Shown in pieces: positions 63,322 through 64,000 of a stretch of 64,000 nucleotides of DNA (positions within the stretch are counted from its first letter, which is position 1; each line of letters starts with the position of its first letter). Under the pieces are notes generated by a model. That model did no database searches, was not told the origin of the DNA, and saw only the letters and a list, made by a program, of their open reading frames with translations. The stretch covers positions 64,167 to 128,166 of the forward strand of contig NZ_JADPBQ010000011.1 in NCBI RefSeq assembly GCF_015670405.1. The letters are read 5' to 3'. Source of the stretch: Clostridium sp. 1001271B_151109_B4. GTDB taxonomy: Bacteria; Bacillota; Clostridia; Clostridiales; Clostridiaceae. The translations under genes were made by a program, and so were the position numbers.

Positions 63322-64000
63322 ATGAGTTTCAATAGTAACTACTTTAAACAAACTAACAACATATTCAATTTAAAATTAAAACCTAATCAATTCACAATAT
63401 TATCATATCTAATCAGAATGGCTAACGAAGCCGAAAATTGTTACCCTTCAATGAACAACATTTCTGAAATGTGTTGTGTTAGTAAGTCAACAGTAGTAAA
63501 AACTATTGAAGAACTTGAACAGATTGGATATATAACAGTAAATATTGATAATACATACAACGTTTATACAATTAACTATGATGTAATTGAAAGCACTAAT
63601 AACAGACCAGAAAATGTAAAAAAAACTAGAACTAAAAAAGTATCTAGTAAACCAGAAGTAAAAGAAGTTAAGCCGGTTGATAGTAACGGCAATGCTCCAG
63701 TAGATGGACAAATACATTTTACAGAAGTTAAAACAATTGAAGAAAGATTAATAGAAGAAACTGGAGTTACAGAAGAAAGAGTTAAACAAGCTATTGAATA
63801 TGCAGAATTTAAAAATGCAAAAGATGTATTTGCATATGCTAGAGATACAATAAAGAATAATTGGGATATGCCAAAAACAATAGATGAAATTATTAATAGA
63901 ACAATTAAAACAACTAAATTCGTAGAACATTGTCCAGCTAGAGAAGGTTTAGAAGAAATTTATAATTCATTAGAAAATAAATTGTTAGGTTGGGATAAAC
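63322..64000 (+). CDS. Plasmid replication-type winged-helix protein, N-terminal 226 residues (runs off window)
   Basis: Starts at the ATG 63322 after AAGGGGG and stays open to the last base. Residues ~12-75 form a winged helix of the replication-initiator/DnaD-like type (KLKPNQFTILSYLIRMANEA, CYPSMNNISEMCCVSKSTVV, KTIEELEQIGYI). A Lys/Pro/Val-rich linker (90-125) follows, then a helical region (IEERLIEETGVTEERVKQAI, DVFAYARDTIKNNW). This is typical of Firmicute plasmid or phage replication proteins. Iterons upstream and the RHH-operator promoter support replication initiation. The exact Rep family was not determined. Confidence 0.75.
   Translation, partial: MSFNSNYFKQTNNIFNLKLKPNQFTILSYLIRMANEAENCYPSMNNISEMCCVSKSTVVKTIEELEQIGYITVNIDNTYNVYTINYDVIESTNNRPENVKKTRTKKVSSKPEVKEVKPVDSNGNAPVDGQIHFTEVKTIEERLIEETGVTEERVKQAIEYAEFKNAKDVFAYARDTIKNNWDMPKTIDEIINRTIKTTKFVEHCPAREGLEEIYNSLENKLLGWDK

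Larger units (their letters stand above)
62696..64000. mobile_element. Start of an integrated plasmid-like element (continues past window)
   Basis: From the manC break to the end of the window, gene content changes to replicon functions: iterons, a small CopG/RHH-like regulator, duplicated operators, and a replication-type winged-helix protein. No integrase, transposase or terminal repeat is visible in these 1.3 kb. The element's type (integrated plasmid, IME or ICE) cannot be told from this side alone. Confidence 0.65.

Overview
The window is strongly AT-rich, gene-dense DNA from a spore-forming, butyrate-producing Firmicute, most consistent with Clostridium sensu stricto. The basis is the ptb-buk pair, the sporulation amidase CwlD, a SleB-type hydrolase, T-box and SAM-I leaders, the cdaA-cdaR pair, a GlnRS/GluRS pair, and GGAGG-type ribosome binding sites with frequent TTG/GTG starts. 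No species is claimed. Several starts were moved inward from the longest ORF to the codon that follows a Shine-Dalgarno sequence.

Layout. 0-6.7 kb: end of cwlD, two-subunit fumarase, a YitT membrane protein, and a class I ribonucleotide reductase operon under two NrdR boxes. 7-16 kb: ptsI, isoaspartyl dipeptidase, SleB-like hydrolase, a membrane-anchored unknown, cdaA-cdaR, and an FAD-dependent dehydrogenase. 16-22 kb: a rod-shaped 6S-like RNA candidate, ptb-buk behind an exact CodY-box match, AIM24, yerC and glmM. 22-32.6 kb: a long T-box leader and one eight-gene branched-chain amino acid operon (ilvN-cimA-leuC-leuD-leuB-ilvD-ilvB-ilvC). In it citramalate synthase takes the place of leuA. 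32.7-41 kb: CPBP protease, guanine riboswitch with NCS2 permease, T-box with gltX, small Q/N-rich and Cys-rich proteins, glnS, DUF1540. 41-48 kb: CPBP protease, two homoserine dehydrogenases (one in a SAM-I controlled metY-hom operon), and an rpsD paralogue behind a perfect Fur-type box. 48-56.6 kb: M48 protease, thrS with T-box, tRNA-Leu, two identical tRNA-Gly genes bracketing an HNH-HTH protein and an orphan gene, tRNA-Lys, a second SAM-I riboswitch with a metT-type transporter, and ispF. 57-62.4 kb: sortase D, a protein joining a SigI-like C-terminal domain to an RsgI-like anti-sigma module, rluF, a DnaA-box cluster, a DUF3298 protein, and an aldehyde dehydrogenase.

At about 62.69 kb a mannose-1-phosphate guanylyltransferase gene stops after about 90 codons. 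Plasmid-like DNA follows: phased GGTACTA iterons, a small CopG/RHH-like protein, repeated operators placed inside two promoter spacers, and the start of a winged-helix replication-type protein that runs off the window. This looks like an integrated replicon or IME/ICE, or an assembly junction.

Most of the window is ordinary core metabolism. The items most worth a second look are the SigI_C-RsgI fusion, the DnaA-box cluster far from any dnaA, the manC-disrupting element with its operator layout, interspersed palindromes sitting in SAM riboswitch P3 helices (one riboswitch also lacks P4), and the unusual branched-chain T-box leader.
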